Positions 25,062-34,692 of a stretch of 64,000 nucleotides of DNA are shown piece after piece. A program made the translations under genes and the position numbers. The DNA is from Microbacterium sp. HD4P20 (lineage in GTDB: Bacteria > Actinomycetota > Actinomycetes > Actinomycetales > Microbacteriaceae): contig NZ_JAHZQZ020000018.1 in assembly GCF_019449275.2 (NCBI RefSeq), positions 124,001 to 188,000 of the forward strand, in the 5' to 3' direction. Under the pieces are notes generated by a model that saw nothing but the letters and a program-made list of their open reading frames with translations, was not told the DNA's origin and ran no database searches. Position 1 is the stretch's first letter. Each line of letters starts with the position of its first letter.

Positions 25062-26497
25062 TCGCCGTCGCAGGTGCCGTCGCCGGCGCCGCCTACATCG
25101 TCGCAGCGCTGCTGTTCATCCTCAGCCTCGCGGGCCTCAGCAAACACGAGACCAGCCGCCGCGGCGTCACCTACGGCATCCTCGGCATGGCTATCGCCCT
25201 CGTCGCCACGGTGTGGCTGACGGCGGCCTCCGCGTGGGGCGAACCGTCGGCCGTGCTGGGGCTCGTGCTGCTGGTCGCCGCGGTGCTGATCGGCGGCGCC
25301 ATCGGGCTGTGGCGCGCACGGCGCGTCGAGATGACCGGGATGCCGGAACTCATCGCGCTGCTGCACTCCTTCGTCGGCCTCGCCGCGGTGCTGGTGGGCT
25401 GGAACGGCGCGCTGTACGACACCGGGCTCGAGGGGGCACTGGCCGACATCCACCACGCCGAAGTGTTCATCGGCGTCTTCATCGGCGGCGTGACGTTCAC
25501 CGGCTCGATCGTGGCGTTCCTCAAGCTGTCGGCGCGCATCTCGTCGAAGCCGCTGATGCTGCCCGGCAAGAACATCCTCAACGTCGGCGCGCTCGTCGCC
25601 TTCCTCGCCCTCACGGTCTGGTACGTGATCACACCGGAGCTGTGGCTGCTCGTGCTCGTGACGGCGCTCGCCCTCGCGTTGGGGTGGCACCTCGTCGCGT
25701 CGATCGGCGGCGGCGACATGCCGGTCGTGGTCTCGATGCTCAACAGCTACTCGGGCTGGGCGGCTGCGGCAGCGGGCTTCCTGCTCAACAACGATCTGCT
25801 CATCGTCACCGGAGCGCTCGTGGGCGCGTCGGGTGCGTACCTCAGCTACATCATGTGCAAGGCGATGAACCGCTCGTTCCTGTCGGTCATCGCGGGCGGG
25901 TTCGGCATCGAGGCCCCCAAGGGTGGCGACGAGGTGGAGGGCGAGCACCGCGAGATCGACGCCGAGTCGGCCGCCGACCTGCTGTCGGGAGCCTCGAGCG
26001 TCGTCATCACTCCCGGCTACGGCATGGCGGTCGCCCAGGCGCAGCACGGCGTGGCCGACCTCGTGCAGAAGCTGCGCGAACGCGGCGTCGACGTGCGGTT
26101 CGGCATCCACCCCGTCGCCGGCCGGCTGCCCGGGCACATGAACGTGCTGCTGGCCGAAGCCAAGGTGCCCTACGACATCGTGCTCGAGATGGACGAGATC
26201 AACGACGAGTTGTCACAGGCCGACATCGTGCTCGTCATCGGCGCGAACGACACCGTCAATCCGGCCGCGGCAGAAGACCCCACCAGCCCGATCGCGGGAA
26301 TGCCGGTGCTGCGCGTATGGGAGGCGCGAAATGTCATCGTCTTCAAGCGCTCGATGGCATCCGGATACGCCGGTGTGCAGAATCCGCTGTTCTATCGAGA
26401 GAACGCCCAGATGCTGTTCGGCGACGCGAAAGACAAAGTCGACGAGATTCTCATGCACCTCGCCAGCGACGTGAAGTCCGCGACGAATCGCGCGTGA
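25058..26497 (+). CDS. pntB: NAD(P) transhydrogenase, beta subunit
   Basis: A 479-residue partner of PntA. About 280 residues form nine or so membrane helices (from [20 protein letters not shown]), followed by the NADP-binding domain [61 protein letters not shown] and [18 protein letters not shown], ending in the [20 protein letters not shown] signature. Length matches the family (about 460). The ATGA overlap with pntA ensures balanced synthesis. The pair supplies NADPH for biosynthesis. Confidence 0.96.
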   Translation: MIAVAGAVAGAAYIVAALLFILSLAGLSKHETSRRGVTYGILGMAIALVATVWLTAASAWGEPSAVLGLVLLVAAVLIGGAIGLWRARRVEMTGMPELIALLHSFVGLAAVLVGWNGALYDTGLEGALADIHHAEVFIGVFIGGVTFTGSIVAFLKLSARISSKPLMLPGKNILNVGALVAFLALTVWYVITPELWLLVLVTALALALGWHLVASIGGGDMPVVVSMLNSYSGWAAAAAGFLLNNDLLIVTGALVGASGAYLSYIMCKAMNRSFLSVIAGGFGIEAPKGGDEVEGEHREIDAESAADLLSGASSVVITPGYGMAVAQAQHGVADLVQKLRERGVDVRFGIHPVAGRLPGHMNVLLAEAKVPYDIVLEMDEINDELSQADIVLVIGANDTVNPAAAEDPTSPIAGMPVLRVWEARNVIVFKRSMASGYAGVQNPLFYRENAQMLFGDAKDKVDEILMHLASDVKSATNRA

Positions 26498-26518
26498 ATT
26501 GCCGAGAGGCGGCGTGCG

Positions 26519-26869
26519 TCAGTGCGCCGCCTCGTAGGCGTCGAGAACGGATGCCGGAACCCGGCCACGGTCCGATACGGTGAAGCCGTTCTTCTTGGCC
26601 CAGTCGCGGATCGCGCTGTAATCCTGCTGTCCCGAGCGGCGGCGACGGCTGGAGGAGGAACCGCCAGACGACCCGCGTGAGCTCGACACCGTGCGCGCCG
26701 CCTTGGTGTAGCGCTCGAGCGCACCGCGCAATGCCGCGGCATTCTCAGCGGTGAGGTCGATTTCATAGGCGACACCGTCAAGCGAGAACAGAACAGTCTC
26801 GCCTTCTCCGGCGTCGAGGAGGGTTCCGTCGATATCGTCGACGAGCTGATGCACGATTCTGCGAGCCAT
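26519..26869 (-). CDS. lsr2: Lsr2-type nucleoid-associated protein
   Basis: A 116-residue H-NS-like protein of actinobacteria that coats AT-rich, often horizontally acquired DNA. The N-terminal oligomerisation domain is MARRIVHQLVDDIDGTLLDA, then VLFSLDGVAYEIDLTAENA. A Ser/Gly/Arg-rich linker leads to the DNA-binding domain AIRDWAKKNGFTVSDRGRVP, whose R-G-R hook inserts into the minor groove. ATG 26869 was chosen because it begins the conserved MA-R/K start. The gene converges on pntB, with 21 bp between them. The less GC-rich island genes would be natural targets, which is inference. Confidence 0.95.
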   Translation of the reverse strand: MARRIVHQLVDDIDGTLLDAGEGETVLFSLDGVAYEIDLTAENAAALRGALERYTKAARTVSSSRGSSGGSSSSRRRRSGQQDYSAIRDWAKKNGFTVSDRGRVPASVLDAYEAAH

Positions 26870-26978
26870 GCAAAGCACAATAGCGTGCAATTCCACCGCG
26901 CCACCGGGAAATAGACGAATGTGAATGGGCGAAAGCGAATTCGCGCGACGATTCTGGATTCGCGTGCGAATGCCCGGA

Positions 26979-27839
26979 TCAGGGCAGCAGGCCGGCCCGC
27001 CGCGCCGCAGCCACCGCCGCATGCCGGGTCGAGGCATCCAGTTTCGACATCGCCGACTGCAGGTAGGACTTGACGGTCCCTTCCTTCAGCTCCAGCGTCG
27101 ACGCGATCTCGGCGTTGGTGGCGCCGAGGGCCGCGCACGAGAGCACATCGACCTCGCGCGGCGACAGCCGCACGTCCACGTGATCGGCGGGACGAGGGCC
27201 GTCCTGCGACAGCGCGGCCAGCCGCTGTTCGAGACGCGCCAGCCGCTCGCGGACGGCCGGATCGTCGACGACGGCGGCGATGCTGCGCAGTTCGGCGTAC
27301 GTCCGACGCAGCTCTTCGCGGGCGGCGGGCGCCATCGTCGCGCTCTCGGCCGGTCGAGGCGTGAGAGTGAGGCGGCGCTGCACCTCCTCGCGGATGCGCA
27401 GTTCGTTCGACAGCGCGTCGGCCACGGCGAACGCCGGACGCGCGACGACATCGCCCACCGGAGCCTCGGCCCACGACCCGCAGTAGATGACGCCGCGAGC
27501 GCGGCCACTGACCAGAACCGGCACCGCGAACAGGGTGGCGATGCCCTCGCCGAGGATCGCTCGGTCGTAGTCGTGCGTGATGCTGCGCGCGGACCGGTAG
27601 TCCATGGCCAGGCGCGGTCGCTTCTCGACCAGGGCACGGCCTCCGAGCCCGCGCGACGCCTGCACCACGAGCCCATCGAGGTTGTGCGTGCGGGCCCCGA
27701 CGATCGAGGTCACGTGGATCGCGTCGTCGCGGGTGAGGCCGCCGAAAGCGACGGGGAAGTGTGTGCGCCGGACCAGATCGGCCACGGCGCGATCGAGCGC
27801 CAGAGCATCGCTGGTCGCTTGGAGATCAGGCGCTCCCAC
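26979..27839 (-). CDS. GAF-LuxR transcriptional regulator
   Basis: A 286-residue regulator with an N-terminal GAF-like sensor (about 20-150; LDGLVVQASRGLGGRALVEK, IATLFAVPVLVSGRARGVIY), a helical linker, and a C-terminal LuxR HTH LSPREVDVLSCAALGATNAE followed by LELKEGTVKSYLQSAMSKL. It is divergent from the DUF485/symporter operon, with 155 bp between them, and very likely controls carboxylate uptake through that operon. The effector is unknown. ATG or GTG choice: the start at 27839 gives MGAPDLQATSDALAL. Confidence 0.85.
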   Translation of the reverse strand: MGAPDLQATSDALALDRAVADLVRRTHFPVAFGGLTRDDAIHVTSIVGARTHNLDGLVVQASRGLGGRALVEKRPRLAMDYRSARSITHDYDRAILGEGIATLFAVPVLVSGRARGVIYCGSWAEAPVGDVVARPAFAVADALSNELRIREEVQRRLTLTPRPAESATMAPAAREELRRTYAELRSIAAVVDDPAVRERLARLEQRLAALSQDGPRPADHVDVRLSPREVDVLSCAALGATNAEIASTLELKEGTVKSYLQSAMSKLDASTRHAAVAAARRAGLLP

Positions 27840-27994
27840 GACTACCTACTTCCGGGGGTGACGGCGTCCTCGCCGGTTTTCGTACCGTGACCATACCACT
27901 CGCGATGTCTGGCGCTCGGGCTGAGATGAGCGCCAGGATCCGGGTCCCCCCAAGGGACGCGCTGGCGCGTCCGTTCATGAGGCAAGGAGGCCAC

Positions 27995-28345
27995 ATGTCC
28001 GATTCGAGAACAGACACCGCCCCACCCGGCGGCATCGACTACGTCGCGGTGGAGGAGTCACCGCGATTCGGAGAGCTGAAGAAGCGGCAGCGCGGGTTCG
28101 TCTTCCCGCTCGCGATCGCATTCCTCGTCTGGTACTTCGCATACGTGCTGCTGTCGTCGTTCGCACGCGAGTTCATGTCGCAGCGCGTATGGGGTGAGAT
28201 CACGGTCGGTCTGCTCTTCGGGCTCGGCCAGTTCGTCACCACCTTCGCGATCACGATGGCCTACGTCTGGTACGCGAACCGGAAGCTCGACCCGATCGCC
28301 GAAGAGATCCGCACCGGCCTCGAGAAGCAGGAGGCATCCTCGTGA
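27995..28345 (+). CDS. DUF485 membrane protein, partner of the symporter
   Basis: A 116-residue protein with two membrane helices (about 47-68, VFPLAIAFLVWYFAYVLLSS; 82-104, ITVGLLFGLGQFVTTFAITM) and the typical SPRFGELKKRQRGFVFP start and RKLDPIAEEIR end of DUF485. Members are coded immediately before acetate-type sodium symporters (YjcH-ActP in E. coli). ATG 27995 has AAGGAGG 5 bases upstream. The stop overlaps the GTG of the symporter (GTGA), so the two are coupled. Confidence 0.9.
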   Translation: MSDSRTDTAPPGGIDYVAVEESPRFGELKKRQRGFVFPLAIAFLVWYFAYVLLSSFAREFMSQRVWGEITVGLLFGLGQFVTTFAITMAYVWYANRKLDPIAEEIRTGLEKQEASS

Positions 28346-29973
28346 ACGACGTGCTCGGCGCGATCCACACTGCCATCGAGAGCAGTGTCTCGACGGTGGA
28401 GAACAACCCCATCCTCAACATGTCGATCTTCGGCGCGTTCGTCGCGGTGACGCTGTTCATCGTCATTCGGGCGAGCCGCAACAACAAGACCGCCGCGGAC
28501 TACTACGCGGCGGGGCGTTCGTTCACCGGTCCGCAGAACGGGTTCGCGATCTCGGGCGACTATCTGTCGGCGGCGTCGTTCCTCGGCATCTGCGGCGCGA
28601 TCGCGATCAACGGGTACGACGGCTTCTTGTATTCGATCGGCTTCCTGGTGGCCTGGCTCGTCGCCCTGCTGCTGGTCGCCGAGCTCATGCGCAACACCGG
28701 CAAGTTCACGATGGCCGACGTGCTGTCGTTCCGGCTGAAGCAGACCCCGGTGCGCATGGCGGCAGCCATCACGACGCTGGCGGTGTGCTTCTTCTATCTG
28801 CTCGCGCAGATGGCGGGCGCCGGCGGCCTCGTCGCGCTGCTGCTCGGCATCGACGACGCGATCGGCATCTCGCTGGTGGTCGCCGTCGTGGGCGTGCTCA
28901 TGATCGTGTACGTGCTGGTCGGCGGCATGAAGGGCACGACCTGGGTGCAGATCGTCAAGGCGTTCCTGCTCATCGGCGGCGCGCTGGTCATGACGATCTG
29001 GGTGCTCGCCATCAACGGGTTCAGCCTCAATACGCTGCTCGAGAGCGCGGTGGCCCAGTCGACCTCCGACCCCCAGGACGCGATCCTCGGACCAGGGCTG
29101 CAGTACGGCGCGAACCCGTGGGACTTCATCTCGCTCGCGATCGCACTGGTGCTCGGCACCGCGGGTCTGCCGCACGTGCTGATGCGCTTCTACACCGTGC
29201 CCACGGCCAAGGAGGCCCGCCGGTCGGTGGTGTGGGCGATCTGGCTGATCGGCCTGTTCTACCTGCTGACGCTCGTGCTCGGCTACGGCGCCGGTGCCCT
29301 CGTCGGGCCCGAGGCCATCAGAGAGGCACCGGGCGGCGTGAACTCGGCCGCACCGCTCCTGGCCCTCGCGCTGGGCGGACCGCTGCTGCTCGGCTTCATC
29401 TCGGCGGTCGCGTTCGCCACGATCCTGGCTGTGGTGGCGGGTCTGACCATCACCGCTGCGGCATCGTTCGCCCACGACATCTACGCCAACGTGGTGAAGA
29501 AGGGCAACGTGCCGCCGGACGGCGAGGTCAAGGTGGCCCGTCGCACGGTGATCGTGATCGGCGTGCTGGCGATCCTCGGCGGCATCGCCGTACAGGGGCA
29601 GAACGTGGCGTTCCTGGTGGCGCTGGCCTTCGCGGTCGCCGCGTCGGCGAACCTGCCGACGATCCTGTACTCGCTGTTCTGGCGCCGCTTCAACACGCGC
29701 GGCGCGGTGTGGAGCATGTACGGCGGTTTGGCCGCGGCCATCATCCTCATCGTGCTGTCGCCGGTGTTCTGGGGCGGCGAGACGAGCGTGTTCAAGGTCG
29801 GTACGGCGATCTGGCCGCTGAACAACCCGGGCATCGTGTCGATCCCGCTCGGGTTCTTCCTCGGCTGGCTGGGCACCGTCACCTCGCGCAAGCCGGAGGA
29901 CCCCCGCAAGGCAGCCGAGATGGAGGTGCGCTCGCTGACCGGCTTCGGCGCCGAGAAGGCCACGCACCACTGA
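28342..29973 (+). CDS. actP: Cation/acetate-type sodium:solute symporter
   Basis: A 543-residue member of the SSS family with about 13 membrane helices. Typical segments are NNKTAADYYAAGRSFTGPQN, GDYLSAASFLGICGAIAING, GTAGLPHVLMRFYTVPTAKE and SFAHDIYANVVKKG. The family takes up acetate, propionate or related monocarboxylates with sodium or protons; the exact substrate cannot be read. Coupled to the DUF485 gene by GTGA overlap, and followed by a strong bidirectional hairpin at 29993. The symbol is by similarity of the gene pair to yjcH-actP. Confidence 0.88.
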   Translation: MNDVLGAIHTAIESSVSTVENNPILNMSIFGAFVAVTLFIVIRASRNNKTAADYYAAGRSFTGPQNGFAISGDYLSAASFLGICGAIAINGYDGFLYSIGFLVAWLVALLLVAELMRNTGKFTMADVLSFRLKQTPVRMAAAITTLAVCFFYLLAQMAGAGGLVALLLGIDDAIGISLVVAVVGVLMIVYVLVGGMKGTTWVQIVKAFLLIGGALVMTIWVLAINGFSLNTLLESAVAQSTSDPQDAILGPGLQYGANPWDFISLAIALVLGTAGLPHVLMRFYTVPTAKEARRSVVWAIWLIGLFYLLTLVLGYGAGALVGPEAIREAPGGVNSAAPLLALALGGPLLLGFISAVAFATILAVVAGLTITAAASFAHDIYANVVKKGNVPPDGEVKVARRTVIVIGVLAILGGIAVQGQNVAFLVALAFAVAASANLPTILYSLFWRRFNTRGAVWSMYGGLAAAIILIVLSPVFWGGETSVFKVGTAIWPLNNPGIVSIPLGFFLGWLGTVTSRKPEDPRKAAEMEVRSLTGFGAEKATHH

Positions 29974-29992
29974 CCGCATCGATCGGAGAGAG

Positions 29993-30024
29993 GCGGCCCG
30001 GGCGGAGAGATCCGCCCGGGCCGC
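29993..30024. terminator. Bidirectional hairpin terminator
   Basis: GCGGCCCGGGCGGA (29993-30006), loop GAGA, and TCCGCCCGGGCCGC (30011-30024): a perfect 14-bp stem between the converging symporter and Ogt-like genes. Confidence 0.8.
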
Positions 30025-30041
30025 GCGGCGTGACGGACGGC

Positions 30042-30584
30042 CTACACGCCCGACGCCCGCTCGAGGTCGATCAGGTACTGCTTCACCTCGGGCCGCCCGC
30101 CGTACTCGCCGAGCGAACCGTCGGCGCGCACGACCCGGTGCACCGGCACCACGATCGAGAACGGTGTCGTCGCGCACGAAGTGCCGACCGCCCGCGCGGC
30201 GCGTGGCGAGCCCGCGTTGATCGCGACCTCGCCGTACCCCGCGGTCTCGCCGTAGGGGATGTCTCGCACAGCCTCGAGCGCGGCCCGTGTGAAGCCGCGC
30301 ACCAGCCGCCAGTCCAGCGGCAGATCGAACTCACGACGGCTGCCGTCGAAGTACTCGTCCAGCTGTGCGGCGGCCGCCTCGGCCGCGGGGTCGGGCGCGT
30401 CATCGTCGCCAGCATCTTCGGGCACGGGCAGTGCGCGCAGCCGCAGCGCGATGCGCTCCAGCTCGGAATGCAGAGGGCCGTCGAAAGGATGCAGGGTCAC
30501 GATGCCCTCGAGGGTCGTGACGATCAGGATGTCGCCGATCGGCGACGGGTGGACGCGATAGCGAGGCGGTTCCGGCGGGGTCAT
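30042..30584 (-). CDS. Ogt/MGMT-like protein lacking the acceptor cysteine
   Basis: A 180-residue protein with the full two-domain layout of O6-alkylguanine-DNA alkyltransferases: GDILIVTTLEGIVTLHPFD, DEYFDGSRREFDLPLDW, IPYGETAGYGEVAINAGSPR, RAVGTS, GGRPEVKQYLIDLE. The active-site motif, normally P-C-H-R-V, is PVHRVV with Val148. The preceding N-P is T-P. The alkyl group cannot be accepted on a Val, so the protein is not a suicide transferase. Alkyltransferase-like proteins (Trp in this place) bind lesions and recruit excision repair, and a similar role is possible here. ATG 30584 is the natural start. Confidence 0.82.
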   Translation of the reverse strand: MTPPEPPRYRVHPSPIGDILIVTTLEGIVTLHPFDGPLHSELERIALRLRALPVPEDAGDDDAPDPAAEAAAAQLDEYFDGSRREFDLPLDWRLVRGFTRAALEAVRDIPYGETAGYGEVAINAGSPRAARAVGTSCATTPFSIVVPVHRVVRADGSLGEYGGRPEVKQYLIDLERASGV

Positions 30585-30778
30585 GAGCCCATCCTGGCCG
30601 CTCGATCCGACGTGATGGCCGGCACGCGACGGGTCTGTGGGCAATCGGCGAAGAAGGCCGCTTGGGGAGGAGCCGGCACGGCGCGAGGTGCCAATACCGC
30701 GAAACTCAGGTCCATTGCAAGTGGCGTGCGCGTGTCGCGCTTAGGGTGGCTCGTGTGTGGCGAGGAGAGCGGAGCGCC

Positions 30779-33700
30779 GTGGTCGGTGCAGAAGACGCCG
30801 TGCCCGGGTACGACGTGACGCCCGGCGACCTCGGCCTCGCCGAACCCGACGTCACGGTCGTCCACGTGGCAGAGCCGGAGCGCGACCGGCTGCGGCAGCA
30901 GTCGGCGGCCCTCGGCGGGCGCTCCACGCTGCTGCACTTCTCCGACGCCGACGCGGCGATCGAGATCACCAAGGCCCACCCGGGCAGCCTGCCCCAGTTC
31001 ATCACCGGGCGCTCGACGCTGCTGTCGAACCTCTTCCGCGACGAGGTCGCGTTGCGCAGCGCCCGCCTCGCCGCCGAGCGCATCACCGCCAAGAACCTCG
31101 AGCTGCGCACCACACGCGGCCTGGACTCGGTGCGCCTCGCGGTCGGCCTCGCGTCGTGGCGTATCGGCGGCCTCGCCTGCACGGCGCCGGTGCTGCTGCG
31201 CCCGCTCGCCATCCGCCGGCACCACGGCGACTTCGAGCTGAAGCTGCACGGTACGTTCTCGGTCAATCCCGAGCTCGTGCGGGCGCTGCGCACGCACTTC
31301 GGCATCTCGATCGACGCCGGCGGCCTCTCCGCCCTCGCGTACGACGGCGGCGTGTTCAAGCCGCAGCCGGTCATCGATCACCTGCGCGCCCTGACGTCGT
31401 CGATCGAGTCGTACGCCGTGACCCCCCGCCTGCTGGTCTCGAGCTTCGCCGACGTCGGCGGTCCGATGGCCGCGGATGCCGCCGACCTCGACCATCCCGT
31501 GCTCAACGCACTCGCGGGGCATCCGGCCGACCGCGAATCGCTGACAGCACGCCGCGACGCGCCGCCGGCGACGAGCCCCGACGACCGCGCGCCGGCCGCC
31601 GACATGCTGCTGCTCGACGCCGACTCCGAACAGGAGCAGGTGCTCGCGCGCATCGCGGCGGGGCAATCGCTCGTCGTGCACACACTCCCCGGCACCGGCG
31701 GCACGCAGACCGTGATCAACGCGGTCGGCGCGCTCGTGCGCGACGGCAAGCGCGTGCTCGTGGTGAGCGCGCGTCGCTCCACCCTCGACGGGGTGCGGCA
31801 CCGCCTGGCCGGCGTCGGGCTGCCCGGCCTCGCCGTCTCGCCCGACCGGCTGCAGCGCGACCTCATCCGCGCGATCGGCCGCAACGAGAAGGCCCAGCCG
31901 CCCAAGGTCGCCGACATCGACGACGCGCTCGTGCGTCTGCGGGGAGTGCTCCGTGACTACCGCGCGGCCGTGACGGCGCGGCATCCGTCACTCGGCGTCT
32001 CGGTGCTCGAGATCCTGCGGGCGCTCGCCGCGCTCGCCGAGGGCGAGGCGCCGCCGCAGACCGCAGCCCGGTTCGACGTCGACGCGCTCGAGCGGCTGGC
32101 CGACACCCGCAACGACGCCGCGGCCAAACTGTCGGCCGCCGCGCGGCTGGGGGAGTTCCGCTTCGGTCCCGACGATTCACCGTGGTACGGCGTGACCTTC
32201 GACACGGTCGACCAGGCCCGGGCCGCGCACGCGCTGGCGGGCAAGCTGAACCGCAGCGATGTGCCCACTCTGCTCGAACGCGGGTATGAGCTGATCGGCC
32301 AGACGCGCATGCGCCCGTTCCGCACGATCAGCGAACTGGGCACGTACCTGCGCCTGCTGCAGGGCATTCGCGACTCGCTCGATCGCTTCAGCCTGACCGT
32401 CTACGAGCGGCCGCTGGGCGAGCTGATCCAGGCGCACGGGTCGCGCCGCGATTCGCCGAACATGACCAACGCGAACCGGCGGCGCTTGCGCCGGCTGTCA
32501 CGCGAGTACGTGCGCCCGGGCGTGCACGTGCCCGACATGCACGAGGCGCTGGTGCGCATTCAGCAGCAGCGCACCGAGTGGCAGCGCTACGTCGACGCCG
32601 GGGTCAGCCCCGAGCTGCCGCTGGGCCTGAGCGACGTGCACGTCGCGTGGCAGCGCGTGGACGCCGACCTCGCCCAGCTCGACGCGGTGCTCGGCAGGCA
32701 GGCATCCGAGCAGCTGGCGAGCATGCCCGTGAAGCAGCTCGTGCGCACGCTGGCGGGCCTCGCCGCCGACTCGGACGTCTTCGACAATCTCAAAGAGCGC
32801 GCGACACTGCGCACCGAACTTGCCGCGCTCGGCCTCGAGCCGCTGCTGACCGAGCTGTCGGTGCGCCACGTGCCCGAAGACCGGGTCGCCGCCGAGCTCG
32901 AGTTCGCGTGGTGGCAGTCGGCCCTCGAGCTGCTGCTGCGCACCGACCGGGCCGTCCTCGGTGCCAACACGGCGGTCGTGGACCGGCTCGAGCGCGACTT
33001 CCGTCTCGTCGACGAGGCCCATGCCGCGGCATCCGGTCCCCTCTTGGCCGCGCAGCTGGCGACGCAATGGCGCATCGGCATCGTCGATCACGCCGACGAG
33101 GCCGACGCGCTGAAGAAGGCTCTCAAGCGCGGCGCCGTCTCGGCCGGCGAGCTCGCCGCGGTCGCCCCGACGCTCTCGCGCACGCTCGCGCCGGTGTGGC
33201 TGGCGTCGCCGTACGACGTTCCCCGCATCCCCGCGTCGATCGGCTTCGACGTCGTCGTCGTGGCCGATGCCGCAGCCCTGTGCCTCGCAGAGGCATCACC
33301 CGCGCTGCGTCGCGGTCGCCAGGTCGTCGCCTTCGGAGACCCGGTCACCCAGAAGCCGACGCCGTTCCGTGTCGCAGCGAGCTTCTCGAGCGCCCCCGGC
33401 CCCGGATCGACCGCGGTCGCGCCGCAGGATGACGAGTCCGAGGTGCCCTTCGACACCACCAGCGTGTTCGAGCGCCTCGCAGAGCTGTTACCCGTCGAGA
33501 CCCTCACCCGCAGCTACCGCGCCGGCGGCGAAGACCTGGCCGAACTCGTCAACGACGCGTTCTACGGCGGCGAGCTCGTGTCGCTGCCGTGGGCCGGCTC
33601 TTACCTCGGTCGCGGCAGCCTCGCGGTGGACTACGTCGAGGGCGGCCACGGCACCCCCGACCCGATCACCGGAGCGGTCGAGAGCCCCGACGCCGAGGTA

Positions 33701-34510
33701 GCCCGCGTCGTGACACTCGTCGTCGAGCACGCGGTCAACCGCGGCAGCGAATCGCTCATGGTCGTCACCGCCAGCACACGGCACGCCGAACGCGTCCGCA
33801 GTGCCGTCGAAGCGGCGTTCGCCGGCCGGTCCGACGTGGCAGACTTCGTCTCGCGTGACACCGCCGAGCCGTTCTCGGTGCTCACCCTCGAGGAGTCGGT
33901 CGCCGAGAGCCGCGACCGCGTCATCTTCTCGCTCGGATTCGGTCTGACCAAGCATGGCCGCGTGCTCAGCGACTTCGGCGACCTGTCGACCCCCGACGGC
34001 GAGCGACTGCTCACGGTGGGGATGACGCGCGCCCGGCGCTCGATGGTCATCGTGTCGTCGATCCGCCCGTCGGCATTCGATGACGGCCGGCTCGAGTACG
34101 GAGCCGCGACGCTCATGACGATCCTCGGCGGCATCGCCGCGCGGTCGCGCGAGGCGCGGCTCGAAGACCTCGCCGACCCGCTCACCCTCGGGCTCGCGCG
34201 GGAACTGCGGCGCGCGGGGCTGTCGGTCGACGTGCACTACCGCGGCCGGCTGCCGCTCGTCGCGCAGTACGGCGGCAAGGCGGTCGTGGTCGAGAGCGAC
34301 CCAGAGACGGTCGGCGAATCGCTGCGGGAATCGCTGCGTCTGCGCCCACAGGTGCTGCGCCGCTTGGGCTGGCACTATGTGCGCGTGCACTCGTTCGACC
34401 TCTACCGCGATCCCGCCGATGTCGCCAAGCGCATCGCCGCGATGCTCGGCGTGCCGCCCGACGCGCCGCGCGTGGACAGCGAGACGCAGCCCATCGATGT
34501 CGTCGACTAG
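30779..34510 (+). CDS. SF1-helicase-like protein with degenerate ATPase and nuclease motifs
   Basis: A 1243-residue protein with the layout of Upf1/DNA2-like helicases followed by a C-terminal nuclease-like domain. Motif I is LPGTGGTQT (about residue 300), with Gly where the essential Lys of G-T-G-K-T should be. Motif II is VVVVADAAALCLAEA (about 828), without the Asp-Glu. Later motifs are kept: VVAFGDPVTQKPTPF, ETLTRSYRAGGEDLAELVND and LTVGMTRARRSM. The end (RRAGLSVDVHYRGRLPL, LRRLGWHYVRVHSFDLYRDP) resembles the endonuclease domain of such helicases, with poor metal ligands. It is probably a non-hydrolysing nucleic-acid-binding relative. GTG 30779 has GAGGAGA upstream. Confidence 0.8.
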   Translation: MVGAEDAVPGYDVTPGDLGLAEPDVTVVHVAEPERDRLRQQSAALGGRSTLLHFSDADAAIEITKAHPGSLPQFITGRSTLLSNLFRDEVALRSARLAAERITAKNLELRTTRGLDSVRLAVGLASWRIGGLACTAPVLLRPLAIRRHHGDFELKLHGTFSVNPELVRALRTHFGISIDAGGLSALAYDGGVFKPQPVIDHLRALTSSIESYAVTPRLLVSSFADVGGPMAADAADLDHPVLNALAGHPADRESLTARRDAPPATSPDDRAPAADMLLLDADSEQEQVLARIAAGQSLVVHTLPGTGGTQTVINAVGALVRDGKRVLVVSARRSTLDGVRHRLAGVGLPGLAVSPDRLQRDLIRAIGRNEKAQPPKVADIDDALVRLRGVLRDYRAAVTARHPSLGVSVLEILRALAALAEGEAPPQTAARFDVDALERLADTRNDAAAKLSAAARLGEFRFGPDDSPWYGVTFDTVDQARAAHALAGKLNRSDVPTLLERGYELIGQTRMRPFRTISELGTYLRLLQGIRDSLDRFSLTVYERPLGELIQAHGSRRDSPNMTNANRRRLRRLSREYVRPGVHVPDMHEALVRIQQQRTEWQRYVDAGVSPELPLGLSDVHVAWQRVDADLAQLDAVLGRQASEQLASMPVKQLVRTLAGLAADSDVFDNLKERATLRTELAALGLEPLLTELSVRHVPEDRVAAELEFAWWQSALELLLRTDRAVLGANTAVVDRLERDFRLVDEAHAAASGPLLAAQLATQWRIGIVDHADEADALKKALKRGAVSAGELAAVAPTLSRTLAPVWLASPYDVPRIPASIGFDVVVVADAAALCLAEASPALRRGRQVVAFGDPVTQKPTPFRVAASFSSAPGPGSTAVAPQDDESEVPFDTTSVFERLAELLPVETLTRSYRAGGEDLAELVNDAFYGGELVSLPWAGSYLGRGSLAVDYVEGGHGTPDPITGAVESPDAEVARVVTLVVEHAVNRGSESLMVVTASTRHAERVRSAVEAAFAGRSDVADFVSRDTAEPFSVLTLEESVAESRDRVIFSLGFGLTKHGRVLSDFGDLSTPDGERLLTVGMTRARRSMVIVSSIRPSAFDDGRLEYGAATLMTILGGIAARSREARLEDLADPLTLGLARELRRAGLSVDVHYRGRLPLVAQYGGKAVVVESDPETVGESLRESLRLRPQVLRRLGWHYVRVHSFDLYRDPADVAKRIAAMLGVPPDAPRVDSETQPIDVVD

Positions 34511-34691
34511 ACGTCAGCGGATCGAGCGGGTGCCCGGGTCCCGTCGGGCCAAGCTCACGCCTGCGCCCGGGACGACCGCCGAGCCCACGCCCGCAGACGC
34601 GGAGAATCCGGACTCCCCGGCCCAGGCATCCGGAACCTCACCCGGTCCGAACGACGAGCGACTGAAGCGCGACGTCCCGCCGCACTACTGA
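34497..34691 (+). CDS. Small basic/proline-rich hypothetical protein
   Basis: A 64-residue protein, MSSTRRQRIERVPGSRRAKL to NDERLKRDVPPHY, basic at the start and Pro/Thr/Glu-rich and probably disordered afterwards. It overlaps the end of the helicase-like gene by 14 bp in another frame, so co-translation is likely. The ending E-R-L-K-x-D-x-P-P-H-Y looks conserved rather than random. I recall similar short proteins in Microbacteriaceae but no function. Converges on mscL. Confidence 0.6.
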   Translation: MSSTRRQRIERVPGSRRAKLTPAPGTTAEPTPADAENPDSPAQASGTSPGPNDERLKRDVPPHY

Positions 34692-34692
34692 C

